The notes under the pieces are model-generated. The model ran no database searches. It had not been told where the DNA came from and saw nothing but the letters and a program-made list of their open reading frames with translations. Below, one piece after another: positions 23,500 through 35,289 of a DNA stretch of 64,000 bases; the stretch's first letter is position 1; every line of letters begins with the position of its first letter. This DNA comes from Mycteria americana. Lineage: Eukaryota > Chordata > Aves > Ciconiiformes > Ciconiidae. The position numbers and the translations under genes were made by a program. The DNA is taken from contig NC_134366.1 in the NCBI RefSeq assembly GCF_035582795.1, positions 10,632,161 through 10,696,160 of the forward strand, in the 5' to 3' direction.

Positions 23500-26400
23500 T
23501 CCTCTTGCACTGTACTGTAGACTAGAGCTGGCATCAGTTGTTCATGTTTAGTTTCACGTAAAGTTTAGGCTGTAAGCACAAGGGGGAGAGTCCGCATTCA
23601 CAAAAGGCCCACAAGCATACCAAGTTATTCCTTTTGCTAAATCCATGAGCACGTTGATACAGTCCCTGTGTCAAATGGCTGATAGTGGAAAACGAGGGTT
23701 CATTCTGGCTGGAAACATCACCATAGGAGCACAGACATCAAACAGAGCTTGCACATTAGCCACGCGGGGAACATCTGCACTGGATAACACACAACACTTG
23801 GGACTGCATCCCATTTAGTACACTTTCCGTACTCTGGGAGAAGTCCCCCCCAGTACATACGCCAATTTTAAGCTATTAGCGCTCCTTATTTGTTGGGAAA
23901 ATGGTGCGTGCTTTGGAAAAGCAAGAGAGGTGGAGGAAGGCAGAGGTGACACCAGCGCAGGGCTGCTCTCCCCCGGGCTGTCCCGGTGCTGTGCGCAGCC
24001 TCACGTCACAGGACAGAGCGGCTCCGGATCAAGAATGTGCCTTGAAGAGTTAGAGCAGACTGGGATTTGGTACCTGAATATCCTCTTGACTCTGATCCCT
24101 GTGTTAGGCTTGAAGGAGGAAGATAGAGCATTAATTAGTCAGGAGACCTGCAGGTAGGCTCTAAATTAGTTAAGAAGCCTGTATCACCACGGGCACCCTT
24201 ATCCCACTGGAAAGGTGCTGGTGTGCTTGCAGCTGTGCTCCTACACCCCACGCCTCCCATGGGGAGAAACTCCTGGGAAGCACAGAGTCCCCAGAGGAGG
24301 GAACCACGGACATAATCTTTCCTATAGCTACCTAGAATCTGCCCAAGCTTGCCCAGAAAGTAAGAAATGTGAGCCCATGGCCATTGAGCCTAGTCTTCCT
24401 TCTCAGCCTGATTATTCCTGGATATTAACTGAAGGGTAACGGCTTAACTGAGCACCGTGAAGCAGGGTTGGGAGCCTGGGTGTAGCACCGTGCTCATCAT
24501 GTGGCTATGCTGCTTGCCGGACAGCCTGGACCTGGTGCCACGTCTGCCACGTGTGTATGAGCAGGCACGTATGTGAGGTCTGGTATCCCAGCGCGCCCAT
24601 CAGCCAAAGGTGAAGGCTGCGTGATGATATGGTTACTTAAAGTATGTGTTGGGGCAGGAAAAATGCAGGTGGGTGTGAGACACCACAACCGATAACAGAT
24701 GATGCTGGCCCAAGAGTGGCTGTGAATAAACGTATTGTGAAAGTTGGAAAAAGATTCCTCATCATCCTACAACACTTCTGTGGAAGAGCTGAGGACAGAA
24801 GCAGAACTAGTTTAAATACAGGCCCGATGTGATTTATAAAATGTATTGCAAAATGATTCTTTACAGAGCAGATACCTGGGGTCAGAGACCCAAAGTGTTT
24901 TCAATCCCTTTTAGTATCACATAAGAAAATTAGATTATTAGTGTAGAGAACACACAGTGAGTTGAGTAAGAGCATAATTAAAATGATACGCTGAAAACAA
25001 GATAATTTCATCTTAAGATAGTGGGACACAATCACAAACAAGCAAAATACGGACAGATAAGAGTTCCTGCTCCGCACTTGGAAGCTGCCACTACGAAAAT
25101 GGTTTAAATTCAGTTGTTTTTCCACAGCTTTTGGAGATGTGCATAGCCTGCTCTTTGAACTAGGGTTTGGCAAGTCTTTGATCCTAAATAAATTATCTCA
25201 GAGAGTGTAGGTGTCAAAATGATTAAAATGTATTTTTCAAGTTTTTGCCCGGTCTCTGCTCAGTGCTTTCAGACCTGTAAATCCTACTTCTAGAAGTAAC
25301 ACAAAAATCTGTTTTTCTCTGTCAGCTCGGCTGCCTTTACAGAGACTTGCTTTTTTTCCCGCAAATTTCAGAACCATCTCATGATACTTTGTACGTATTT
25401 GTTGAAATAACACACTGAAAAGATGCTGCTTTTGAAAAGGAGAGAGCCAGATACCCAGAAAATGTATAATAATCATTAGGGAAGCACTAAACTGCCTGTT
25501 TTCCCAATCACATCTGAAATGTGTGACTCGTACCCACTTGTTCTTCAGGAATGTTTCTAGACATGGGCCACCAAACTGGTGCCTATCAAGTGGTGGGATT
25601 AGCTTGTTACTACATTGAATTTCCTTGCTTTATTCTGCCTATACAGAAGGGTATTCATTTCCATTTGTTTTTCTCCTTCATTTTGTGTGCCAGTTGCACA
25701 GGACTGTTTATTCCTGGGATGCACACGTTAGTCCTTCCTGCATTTCAGATCTCAGTTATCTTCCTTCATGTGCAGTCCTGCTCCTTTATGTCCAGACTTA
25801 GCTCACATCTTAGTGCTCTCTCACGTTAGCTTGCCTGGGGAGCACTTTACTCCCCTTTAACTCATATATGGATGGGGGGGGGGTGGTAAATTGCCCATGA
25901 TTAGGTATATTTAATTCTCCTCTTCTCAATGAACAAGTTGGAATCTGGCCTTAAGAGATTTTTTTTATCACTATTTGCAAAACTTTGCTCATTGCTACCT
26001 GTAGCACTGAAAACTCTAGGCATGGCAAGGTAATTTTCCTCTCCACTGATGAGAATCAAAACAGGGCACTTAAAGCCACGTACAGATCTCAATTTTAATA
26101 ATTGTTCATATTTGAAACGATGATCGATTCAGCTGCCCTGTGTCAGCACACTTTGACTTCTCACATGTTTTTCTAGCCCAAAAGGACTAGGTGGGGTGTT
26201 GGGAAGTGTCAGGTTTGTCAAGTACCTTGTTGGTGCCCTCTTAGCCACCAGCTGTTAACTGACAGCAGGAGAAGCATCTCCAAAGAGGCTGAGCTGACCC
26301 AAGATGACATTTCCAAGCGTGGGGTAGGTTACCTTGCTGTCTTCATCACAACAAGCAGAAACTGCTCGTGTCATTTGGCACATCTTGAACTAGAGCGTCA

Positions 26401-27580
26401 AGTATCCCAGACTTTCCTTCTGCCTCTTCCCGAAGGCCTCATGTTGTCACTGCAAAGCCAGCCCAAAAAGCAAGAAGTGAGTGTGAGAGGAAGGTCAAAA
26501 CACGTGCTCTTATAACGAGTCTGAATGCTTTGATTTCAGGGAAACGCCTTCATGTCTGCCTGGAAGTGATCACAGATTTTCTAGGATGTCTCCAAGGAGG
26601 GAACGGGACCTCACTGCACTGGCTGGATGTCTAACTGCATCTCCTCAATGTCTGTTTCCATTGGCATGCACACGCACCTTTCTACTTAAACAGCATACGT
26701 AATTTTTTCCATCCCTTGTTTGGGAAGTGCTCTTCCTTTGGTCAATGCAGAGTGACTTGCTTGTTCTTTAGGCTGCAGTGTAATGAAGTCTTATGATATG
26801 ACAGGTGTTATTTTTACATTATCTCAATATTAGAGAGTTGCAGTTGGGAAAATGTCTTTAACTTAAAAAGCAAAATTTACTTCCAGGTTTTTAAGATGAA
26901 AGCTAACAGTGCAAAATCGTAGATCACGCCAAAGCCAGTACGCAAATACACCTCTTAAATGTATTAGGTTAAAACTTATGAAATATATGTTTCTGCCTGA
27001 TTTTTGGAGTCCCAGTGTGTGACATCTTTGGATGGTTTAATATGTTAAGCTGAGCAGTGCTGGTTGCATGTTGCTACGTGAAACCAAGAGATGGTTTGAA
27101 GCTTCTTTAATAGACTGCATGCTCAGAGCTGGGGAAGGGCAGGAGCTCTAAGGAGCCGTTAAGGAGCAGACACGTCCCACGGCACCTGGAAGGGCCACTC
27201 ACCAAAGGTGCACGACTTGATCCTGGCAGCAGATGCAAGCCACAACCTGCCATACTGGTAGCGTTGTGACAACATGGGTATTACCGCTGGGGGATTCAAG
27301 GCGAGGAGGTAACCAGCACGAGAGCCTTCCCGGTGCTGTGAGTCACACTTCATACCCAAAAAAATGATTTGTCAGCTACCTGGCCCACTGTCCTGTCTTT
27401 GATAGTGACTAATGGTGGATGCCTAGGGCAGAGCACAGGAACAGGCTAAGCATGTAATTATTCCTCACCAGAATGTTTTCCCAGCTGCGGCACTCTGTGG
27501 GTCAGAGGCTCCTGGATCCAGAAATGGTCTTTCTGTTGCCCAGTATTTTTTTTTCCATTGACTTGTTCAATTGCCTCTTA
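23500..27580. other. Spacer without supported genes
   Basis: AT-rich DNA with short chance frames only. A G-run lies at 25,872-25,884. No exon or clear repeat family recognised. Confidence 0.5.
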
Positions 27581-27584
27581 ACTT

Positions 27585-27890
27585 TAAAAACTGCTCAATA
27601 CCCAGTGTCCTATGGCAAGGGATTCCTCGCCTGACTCCGTTGGGTAATGAGATAGCCCCTGTGTTTTAAACCTCTCTCCTACAGCTTCCTTTGGTTTCCT
27701 CCCCTCCTCCATCCCGACACTGGAAGGGACGCCGAACACCACATCCTCTTTCACCTTCTCCATGCCACTCATGATTTTACACATTTTGCTCATGCCAGCC
27801 TTTGGTTAACTCTTTTATGGCTCAAGAGGGCCAGCATATTGAACCATTCCTCGCAGAAAGGCCTTTTCCTACCTTTGATCACCGCCTCAG
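27585..27890 (-). mobile_element. Ancient CR1/L3-type LINE fragment, antisense
   Basis: The plus strand reads like the complement of the 3' part of an old sauropsid CR1-type LINE. In order: cagtgtcctatggcaaggga, ttttaaacctctctcct, ctttcaccttctccatgcca, ctcatgattttacaca, gggccagcatattgaacca, ttcctcgcagaaaggcc. The layout is recalled from this family's typical sequence. Divergence is high with several indels, so no coding capacity remains. Edges are approximate. Confidence 0.55.
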
Positions 27891-30800
27891 TTAGGTTAGG
27901 AAAGCTCGTTAAACAGCGGCTGTTGCTCAGCTCCATAAACTGTGATGACTGCCTGGATGAGCATGACTAGCATTTTAGCAACTTGCTAATACCCCGTTAT
28001 CAGTCTGACAGAAAGAGAAAAAGGCCACGCGGAGCCCGGGATGCAGGAAGAGCAGACCAACGCTCGAGACCCAGCTCCGATGCCCTCAGTCTCACCAGGC
28101 TCTCACGGGCTCTGCAATGAGAACGCATGAGCTCATGGCAGTGATGGTATCTCCAGAGCATGGTCCCACGCACCTTCACCCTCCTTCCCACCCCCTCAGC
28201 CGAAATCGCGTCACGGGGCATTCCTTGGCGGCTGATGGGACGCACACCTCCTGACTCAGGCACCGCTCCTGCCGCTGCTCGCTGTTCCTGGGGCCGCGAG
28301 CATTAGCTGTCTGTAGCTCTGCTTGGCTGGCAGCACACGGACCGTGGAGTAAGTGCTTTATTGTAAGAAGTGCCTGGTGTTGCCAATGCCAGTTTGCCTG
28401 CTCCCACGGAAAACTGGCGTTGGCTCTATGATCCCTGCCGACCAGGGAGACGGGTCCGGTAACCTTGGGAAGACACCTTGCTCCCGGTGTGACACATCCC
28501 TGCAGGCAGCGCCTGGAGACGTGGGCAGTGCGACTCCACGCGTCCCTGATTTCTGCAGCGCTGCCCGTGGCAGCACAACAGCTTTTCCATTTCCAATCTC
28601 TTTTTGTCCAATGTGCAGGTGATATTTCTCATCTGTAGCAATCTGAGCTGTGATTTTCCCTATTTCCCTCAGAACCTTTTGTGCAGGGACAGCTGTGCGC
28701 AAGTGTTCACTTACTGGGTTTTAGGGTCACCGACGTCATTTGGGAAATCTTTAACAGCTGGGGAGTTAGTTATGAGGAAACATCAGTGATGGTCGGGAGG
28801 ATCCAGAGAGATGGGAGGGTGCAGGACATCAAACACTGATTCTTAACGTGCAAAGTCAAAACTGGCCCATTGATCCCATCCCCCAAAAGGTTGTGTCAGG
28901 ATCTGTCAAAGCTCAGAGTGCGTCTGGCTCTGCAGTTCTGGTTCAGATCCAGCTCCACTTTAAATACGATTTTGCCCAATAGGTTTTCGATCTGGGTGCA
29001 GACACAGGCTCAAGTGACTGGTAACCTCTGCTCGCTGGGCCTCTGCCCCAGCAGACAGCCCTGCTGCGGTTTGCAGGAAGGTTTTTTTTGGGTGCACCTG
29101 AGCCCACGGCCTCTTCTTTCTCAGCAGGATTCAGGTTTGGTGGTGGTGGTTTTTTAATCAACAAAATGAATTCCCTTGGAACCACAAATTTTTCTATCAT
29201 GAATACTTAGGAAAATATTATTCAGCTCATGCGTAATGCAAGTCTCAGGTTGCATTAGGAGATGGGATGTGATAGAACACGATGGTAATGAGTCACCTCA
29301 TATCATGTTTTATTGTGATGTGTCAGCTGAGAAAGCTAGAGTGCTATAGGTGTTTCTACCAGCCCAGTTATGAAACAACCGCTGGTTCACGCAGAGATTG
29401 CTAAGTTTTTCCTAGGCTAGTTAGCAGATAGGTTTAGGTCTGTGGTTTAGCAATATTTTGTTTTAAGTTGCTAACAATGAGCTGCCTCAGAATGTATTTT
29501 CCATCCAGAAAAGTCATCAGTCCCCTGTTAGCAAGAGTTAACCTTGCTCAGGAACTCCAGTCATCAGGACGAGACTGTCTCTCTTGGCAGAGGGGAATGT
29601 TTGTGAGATCGTCTTTATTTTAGGGCTACTTTCTGCTGGCATTGAGTAGAAGAGGGTGACAATGCCATCGCCCGTCGCTGCTGTAGAACTGAGAATATGA
29701 AGGCATGATTTGGAAAGTCAGGAGGTTAGAGATGGCCCTATACTTCTCAATTTAATCCACAGAGTGACAGATGCCCAGACCCAGGCAGAAAAACTCAAAA
29801 GGCTTTTCAAGGTAGGCTTTTCATTTCCATTACTGCTGGCTGCATTGCTGGTGGTCATTGAGACAAGCACACAGGACCCTTCAGGACGTTGCAGCCGCCC
29901 TGGGTATAAAATTGTGTCTATGGGATGCGGGTGACGGAACTGGTGGAGACCAATGGGTCTCAGCCCCTCTCCACCACTGGTCTGGTGAGACCTTCAGTCA
30001 ACTGCTTTGCCTCCTGCTGAAATGCCCATGGATTTGCCAAGGCTGCACAAGCAAACAGCCACTCAGCTGGGCAGTCGGGAAGTATCTGGTGTACATGATC
30101 TGCTATGGGGATGGTGGACGAGGGCTTTTTTTTTTTTGTAAAAGTTTAGGTAAATTTTGAGAATAAGGATTTATATGTTCAACTTTTCTTGTTGTGCTAT
30201 TTATTTTGACTACGAGTGGGCTCAGCAGGGGGGCCGTAGTTTCTAGCCCCTCGCAGAGGGGACAGATTCAGGGCAGGTATACGTGTGTCCTCTCCCACAG
30301 CTCTGTGGCTTCTCCTGACTGCGACCCTTCGGCAGTCCCCGTCCCTTTAGCCCACGTCTCCCTGCGGCACAAAAAGTCAATTCAGTGAAACGCTCTGGGG
30401 CTTTTGCTGTGTCAATAAACAGAGACCAGGGTAGGACCTTTCCCTTCATTTTTATACTATGGTTTGAACTCCCCGTCCTTAAGTGTTGGTCTTGCACCAT
30501 TAACCCTTTGCAGCCCTGGTTTGAGGAGGTTTCCTAGTGGGGTTGTAAATGCTTCAGAGGAGGTACCCGGGGAGGGAAGCTGAATAATGGAAATGTTAAC
30601 AGACCTTTCATTACACACCCTATACATCATTACTTAATTTCTTTGCCTTTGTCTCCTGTTTTTATATTTTTTTTTCCCCTGATCAATAGCATTCATCCTA
30701 CTCGGTGAACAGGCTTGATACTGTTCTTATGGTGTGAAAATTACTGTTGCTTTGACTGGCTCCTATTACCAGGTGACACTGCTTGGCAGAAAACAATGAA

Positions 30801-32890
30801 TCTTCCTATTATTTGGAAAATAAATGTGATTTATGTGAGCAGCAATCGATAGTGGTCTGTGTCTTGCCGTCAGAGTGCTTGCTTTCTTGAAATAAGGCTT
30901 TTACTTTTGGAGTGTGAAGGCTGTTTGTCTAGAGCTGTGGAGCAATTTAGAATATATATTTTTTTAATCTCAGCTTTTATTAGGTATTGTTTAAAAGATG
31001 ATGATAAAGAAAACATCTGTTGTCTTTTTAAAGTGTTGATGTCTACGTGGAAAGCAGTTGAGTAGGTGTGAAGTTAAGCACGCGGGCAGGAAGGACGTGT
31101 TGTGGATGCTGGAGATGATGGAGGGAGGAGGAGGAAGGGGAAGGCTGACCACCGAGCACCGGCGATCGCTTCCCTTCACTCACTGCAGAGATGATGGTCA
31201 ACACTGAGGATTTATTATTAAAATGCCACAACACTGATAACAAAAAATGGACCAAGTTAGCTGCAGGGAAGCGGAACTGCTTCCCCTGATAGCTGTGCAA
31301 GACATTACCTGGAGATGTCTGGGGAGGCCTATGAGGCTGTTCCTGGTTTTTCTGTTCATTCTTGCCCTTTTGCAGCAACCTCTCTGCTGCCTACTAGTTG
31401 GCCTTATCAGCTGTGGGCAAAGTCTGCTCCCAGGCAGCGCAGGTGTGGGTCCTCTTCCTCTAATGCCCGCACTGAAAATGTCTTGCGCTTCTTGAAGAAA
31501 ATAAATAAAGTAAACCAGTAAATAAAACTAGTAAATAAAGAGCTTACCTATTTGGGGACGCTTTTTGTCTCTCTCTCAGGGCAAAGGAACTAAGAGAGCT
31601 CTCATCGCGATTTTTTTTTTTTTAATTAAAAATAGGTATAGTCTCCAAGTCTTCTCAACTCTTATTCCAGTCTTAACAGTGATTTAAACTACAGTTCTGG
31701 TGTATTTACACAGAGAGAGGAGGTTGACTGACTGAGTGCGTATATCAGCACCTCTGCAGGCAATTACAGTTGAAGCCAAACCCTGAGCTCTTCCCCGTAA
31801 TTGCGTCTCCCGTGCCACGGAAGAGCGGCCACAGCCCCCAGGGCAGCAGAGTGAGGGCCACCGCAGCGGGGCACGGGGACCCCGCACCTCCAAGGATGGA
31901 TGCCTTCAGAGACCTGCGATGCCCAGATGCTGGAGAGCCACCCACGTGATTCCAGTCCCGGGGTGGAAATTTCCACCTCCTGGGGATCACGTTTAACCTC
32001 AGGAAACAATTCTGTCCTCCAACGCACAGCCTAAGGGGCCATGCTTTTTGCAAGATCACTGGCGAAAGAAGCCTTGCGTCCGAAAAGGTACTTCTGCACG
32101 TTCGCACAGGAAAGGATGAACGCTGAATATACGCCTATTACTGCTGGATGAAGGGCCAAAGACACGGGGCCCAGATTATTTCTCTGTACAGAACTGAGCT
32201 GCTCAGAAAAATAGTCAGCCAAGAGATTTTTGTTAAGGTATTTTGACAAAGATGAATGTTCCCTTAGGAAGCAGGTACATCAGATGGGAAGAGGTTGATC
32301 ATTAATTTTAAAAAGTCAATTTTCTGTCAGGTAAAGGTTTATTTTGGAGACGTTTTACTATCCCTTCCTGCTGGCCTTCTTGCTCTGCTCTGGGGCTGAT
32401 TTCCGGTCAGGCTGAAGTGAACACCTGAAAGTTGTTTCCTTCTCCATAGAAATATATATGCATGCATACATATACATATGTATATGTACCTTAAGCACCC
32501 TTCTGGATATTTTCAACTACTTTTCTTAGGCCCAGAGGATGGATACTGTACTAGCAGCTAGGAGGATGGAGCAAACTGGAATTGCCTTTATCAGTCTTAA
32601 AACAGTGGAATCATCAGTTTTCTGAATATCTTTGTGCAGAGTCTGTGAGTTTATGTTCAGGTAGTGCCAAGCACTGGGGTGATCTAACCCTAATTTGGGT
32701 CTCCTCAGTAGAATGCCTTTGTTTTATGGTCAAGAGGGGTTTATTATGAAAATCTGATCTGCTACATTACATGGGGCCATATAATTTCCCTTAATGATGA
32801 CTGCATTGAAGTTATGATCTCATGGCAAACCCAGAGTGCGTATCTCATAGAGAAACACCCAGCCACAAATGAAATAATTATCTCTTTTAG
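27891..32890. other. Spacer with GC-rich patches, no supported gene
   Basis: GC-rich islands at 28.0-28.6 and 31.78-32.05 kb contain overlapping open frames on both strands, as expected from composition. No consistent set of splice sites, starts and polyadenylation signals was found. A stretch at 32,452-32,490 is alternating purine-pyrimidine (tatatgcatgcatacatata). Confidence 0.45.
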
Positions 32891-32987
32891 GCATCATCTC
32901 TTATAGAAGGGACTTCAGTTTACCCCGTTCCTCAAACAGCAGCTTCTTCCAAGCAACTGCCTGGCTGGCTGCAGTGCCTTTACACAG
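32891..32987 (+). CDS. Candidate internal exon, 97 nt
   Basis: Seen: acceptor gaaataattatctcttttag ends at 32,890, and donor ACACAG|gtagga starts at 32,988. The phase-0 frame reads ASSLIEGTSVYPVPQTAASS then KQLPGWLQCLYT, ends in phase 1, and could join the candidate exon at 40,381. A second frame is also open, so coding status is uncertain. It may equally be a non-coding RNA exon or chance. No protein family recognised. Confidence 0.22.
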
Positions 32988-34534
32988 GTAGGACCATCTC
33001 TGGCCAGGACTAAACATAGGGTTTGTGCTGAGTTAGCTACAAGGAATGGCTTTGAGTGGGTAAAATAGCATAAATACAGCTGCCAGGGTAGCTATAATTA
33101 TACCGACTTTGATAAAATATAATTACGCTGTTGTTAAAGGGACTTTGGTGTAGTTTATTTCTTCGACTTGCAAGAGTTGCGTAGAGATAGAGAGCTGTCA
33201 AAGGGAGCCCACAGTTTTGTTTCCTTATCTGAAATTAAAGCTCCAGGACACAGCTGTATTCTTGTACTTTGAAGATTAATTTAAAATAAATACCATACTT
33301 TTTATATCAGGCTCTTCCCTTCTGTCTGGGATTTTTGTCACATGTGGACGTACTTGTTGCAGGTGCAGCTCTTCCTGCTGTCCCACTTTGGAGAGGCCGT
33401 ATTTGTGTGTCTTTACCTGGCTACTGGTGCGGGATTCAGCACGGTGTGTTTTACCACTCGATTTCTAGTGATAAGTACCTCCACTGGGATAATGACACAC
33501 GAACTTGAGGAGGTGCTGTACATTAGTTATACCAACCCAGATAGTCTGAGGTAAAATTCTGGGCTTATTTAAGGCTTCACATATGTAACACAAATAAGCT
33601 ATTGCTATGTGTATCATTACACTGAATCTCACTCTTAAAGGATATTTTATTTTGATCGGGAAACAGACGACCCAAGTAACAGAAGTACCATGTTGCTACC
33701 TCAGAATCTGGTCATAATTTGAGGACATTATCAGGATGTGTCCTCCAGAAAAGCTCCTGAAAAGGTCTTCCTATTTAAATTAAACCTTGTGGAGCGCACA
33801 ATGCTTTTCTGAATGGAACTAACCATTCCTTAATTTAGCCCTGGCACTTGCTGTGCTATTTGCACTACTATATACTGATATTCAGTGAATTAAATCATGA
33901 TGCATCCTTCCAAGTGCAGTGGTGAAGAAATCCCATCAACCCACATTACTTTAAAGCAGCCTTCGCCAACTAATTTGTATTGCTCGAAACGTGGAGCGCT
34001 TTACTGTGATAACTCTAATACTTACATAGTAAACCCCCAAATCCTGCTATCATTTATGAGCCTAGAAGGGGCTTTGCTCCAGAAAGCTTAATGTACTCCT
34101 GTCAGGTTCCTGACCTCATAAATAAAGCCGTGCTCTGCTTTCCCCCCAGGAAGAGGTTGTTGTGTTCCTGACTCTCGTCAAATTGAAATTGTTACTAAAA
34201 CAGCTTTTTGGCATCAGCCAAGAGCTTCCTACTTTGTAAGCTACCTCATCCTCATTTTTGATACAGCTGAATTTCCTAGCACATTAGCCTAATTTATCAG
34301 CTTTGTTATGATTTCTTCGTTAGAGTCCTTCTGGTTTTCTGCAATTCCTGAGCATTTGGGGCTGCAAAGCTTATTAATCTGGAAGCAGAAGTTTTGCTGG
34401 AGGAATCAGCCTTTACAGATATGAAGTTCAAAGCTGGAAATTTGCTGGAGTGAGGGTGGGCTGGAGGCAGAAAGTGGTTTGATGTATGATGCATGACCAC
34501 ATTACAGACGTAACTCCGTACTTGAGAAGGTGGC

Positions 34535-34685
34535 TTTCATGGTTAAGAGAGTAGCCTGGGACTTAGAGAATCTGCATGCAGTTCTTGGCTCTGCTCCTGC
34601 CTTCTTGAGCCAATCTTAAAATGGTTACCAGTCAGCCTATCTCTCTGTTCCCCATGTATAAAATAAGGTAATGTAATCCTTTTCT
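34535..34685 (+). mobile_element. MIR-like ancient amniote SINE
   Basis: The stretch follows the tRNA-derived CORE-SINE layout: ggttaagagagtagcctggg, acttagagaatctgcatgca, ttcttggctctgctcctgcc, a variable part, then tctctctgttccccatgtat and aaaataaggtaatgtaatcc. This parallels the family pattern (general form 'gcctgggacttgggagacc ... ctctgcc ... ctctgttccccatctgtaaaat'). It lies about 65 bp upstream of the solo LTR. Highly diverged. Confidence 0.65.
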
Positions 34686-34744
34686 GTTGCACTTCATTCA
34701 ATCCATTTAGCTCATTAATTCTTTAGACCAGAAACTTAATCATG

Positions 34745-35289
34745 CTGTTTGTCCTGGTTTCAGCTGGGATAGAGTTGATTTTCTTCCTAGTAGCTGGTAT
34801 AGTGCTGTGTTTTGGATTTAGTATGAGAATAATGTTGATAACACACTGATGGTGTAGTGGTTGCTAAGTAATGTTTACACTGGTCAAGGACTTTTCAGCT
34901 TCCCATGCTCTGCCAGGTGCACAAGAAGCTGGGAAGGACCATAGCCAGGACAGCTGACCCCAGCTGGCCCAAGGGCTATTCCATACCATATGGTGGCATG
35001 CTCAGTATAGAAACTGGGGGGAGGTGGCTGGAGGGCAGCGATCGCTGCTTGGGGACTGGCTGGGCGTCAGTTGGTGGGTGGTGAGCAACTGCATTGTGTA
35101 TCACTTGTTTTGTACATTATTATTATTATTATTATTATTATCCTCTGCTGTCCTATTAAACTGTCTTTATCTCAACCCACGGGTTTTACTTTTTTTTCTG
35201 GTTCTCTCCCCCATCCCACGGGGAGGGGAGGGTGAGCGAGCGGCTGCGTGGTGCTCAGTTGCCAACTGGGTTTAAACCACGACACTGTT
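34745..35289 (+). mobile_element. Solo LTR of an endogenous retrovirus, with target duplication
   Basis: The LTR spans 34,750-35,284 (535 bp), begins TG and ends CA. Its ends form an imperfect inverted repeat (TGTCCTGGTTT against AAACCACGACA). The 5-bp duplication CTGTT sits immediately outside both ends (34,745-34,749 and 35,285-35,289). An ATTAAA polyadenylation-type signal lies at 35,155, and an (ATT)n run at 35,116. No gag, pol or env sequence is present, so this is the product of recombination between two LTRs. A 5-bp duplication is usual for class III (ERVL-like) elements. Similar LTRs are common in birds. It has no coding capacity. Confidence 0.92.
35116..35141. repeat. (ATT)n microsatellite inside the LTR
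   Basis: About eight ATT units between the presumed U3 part and the ATTAAA signal of the solo LTR. Confidence 0.9.

Noticed and set aside
34750..35284. Retroviral coding genes associated with the LTR
   Set aside because: Only one LTR with flanking target duplication is present. No internal retroviral sequence exists in the window.
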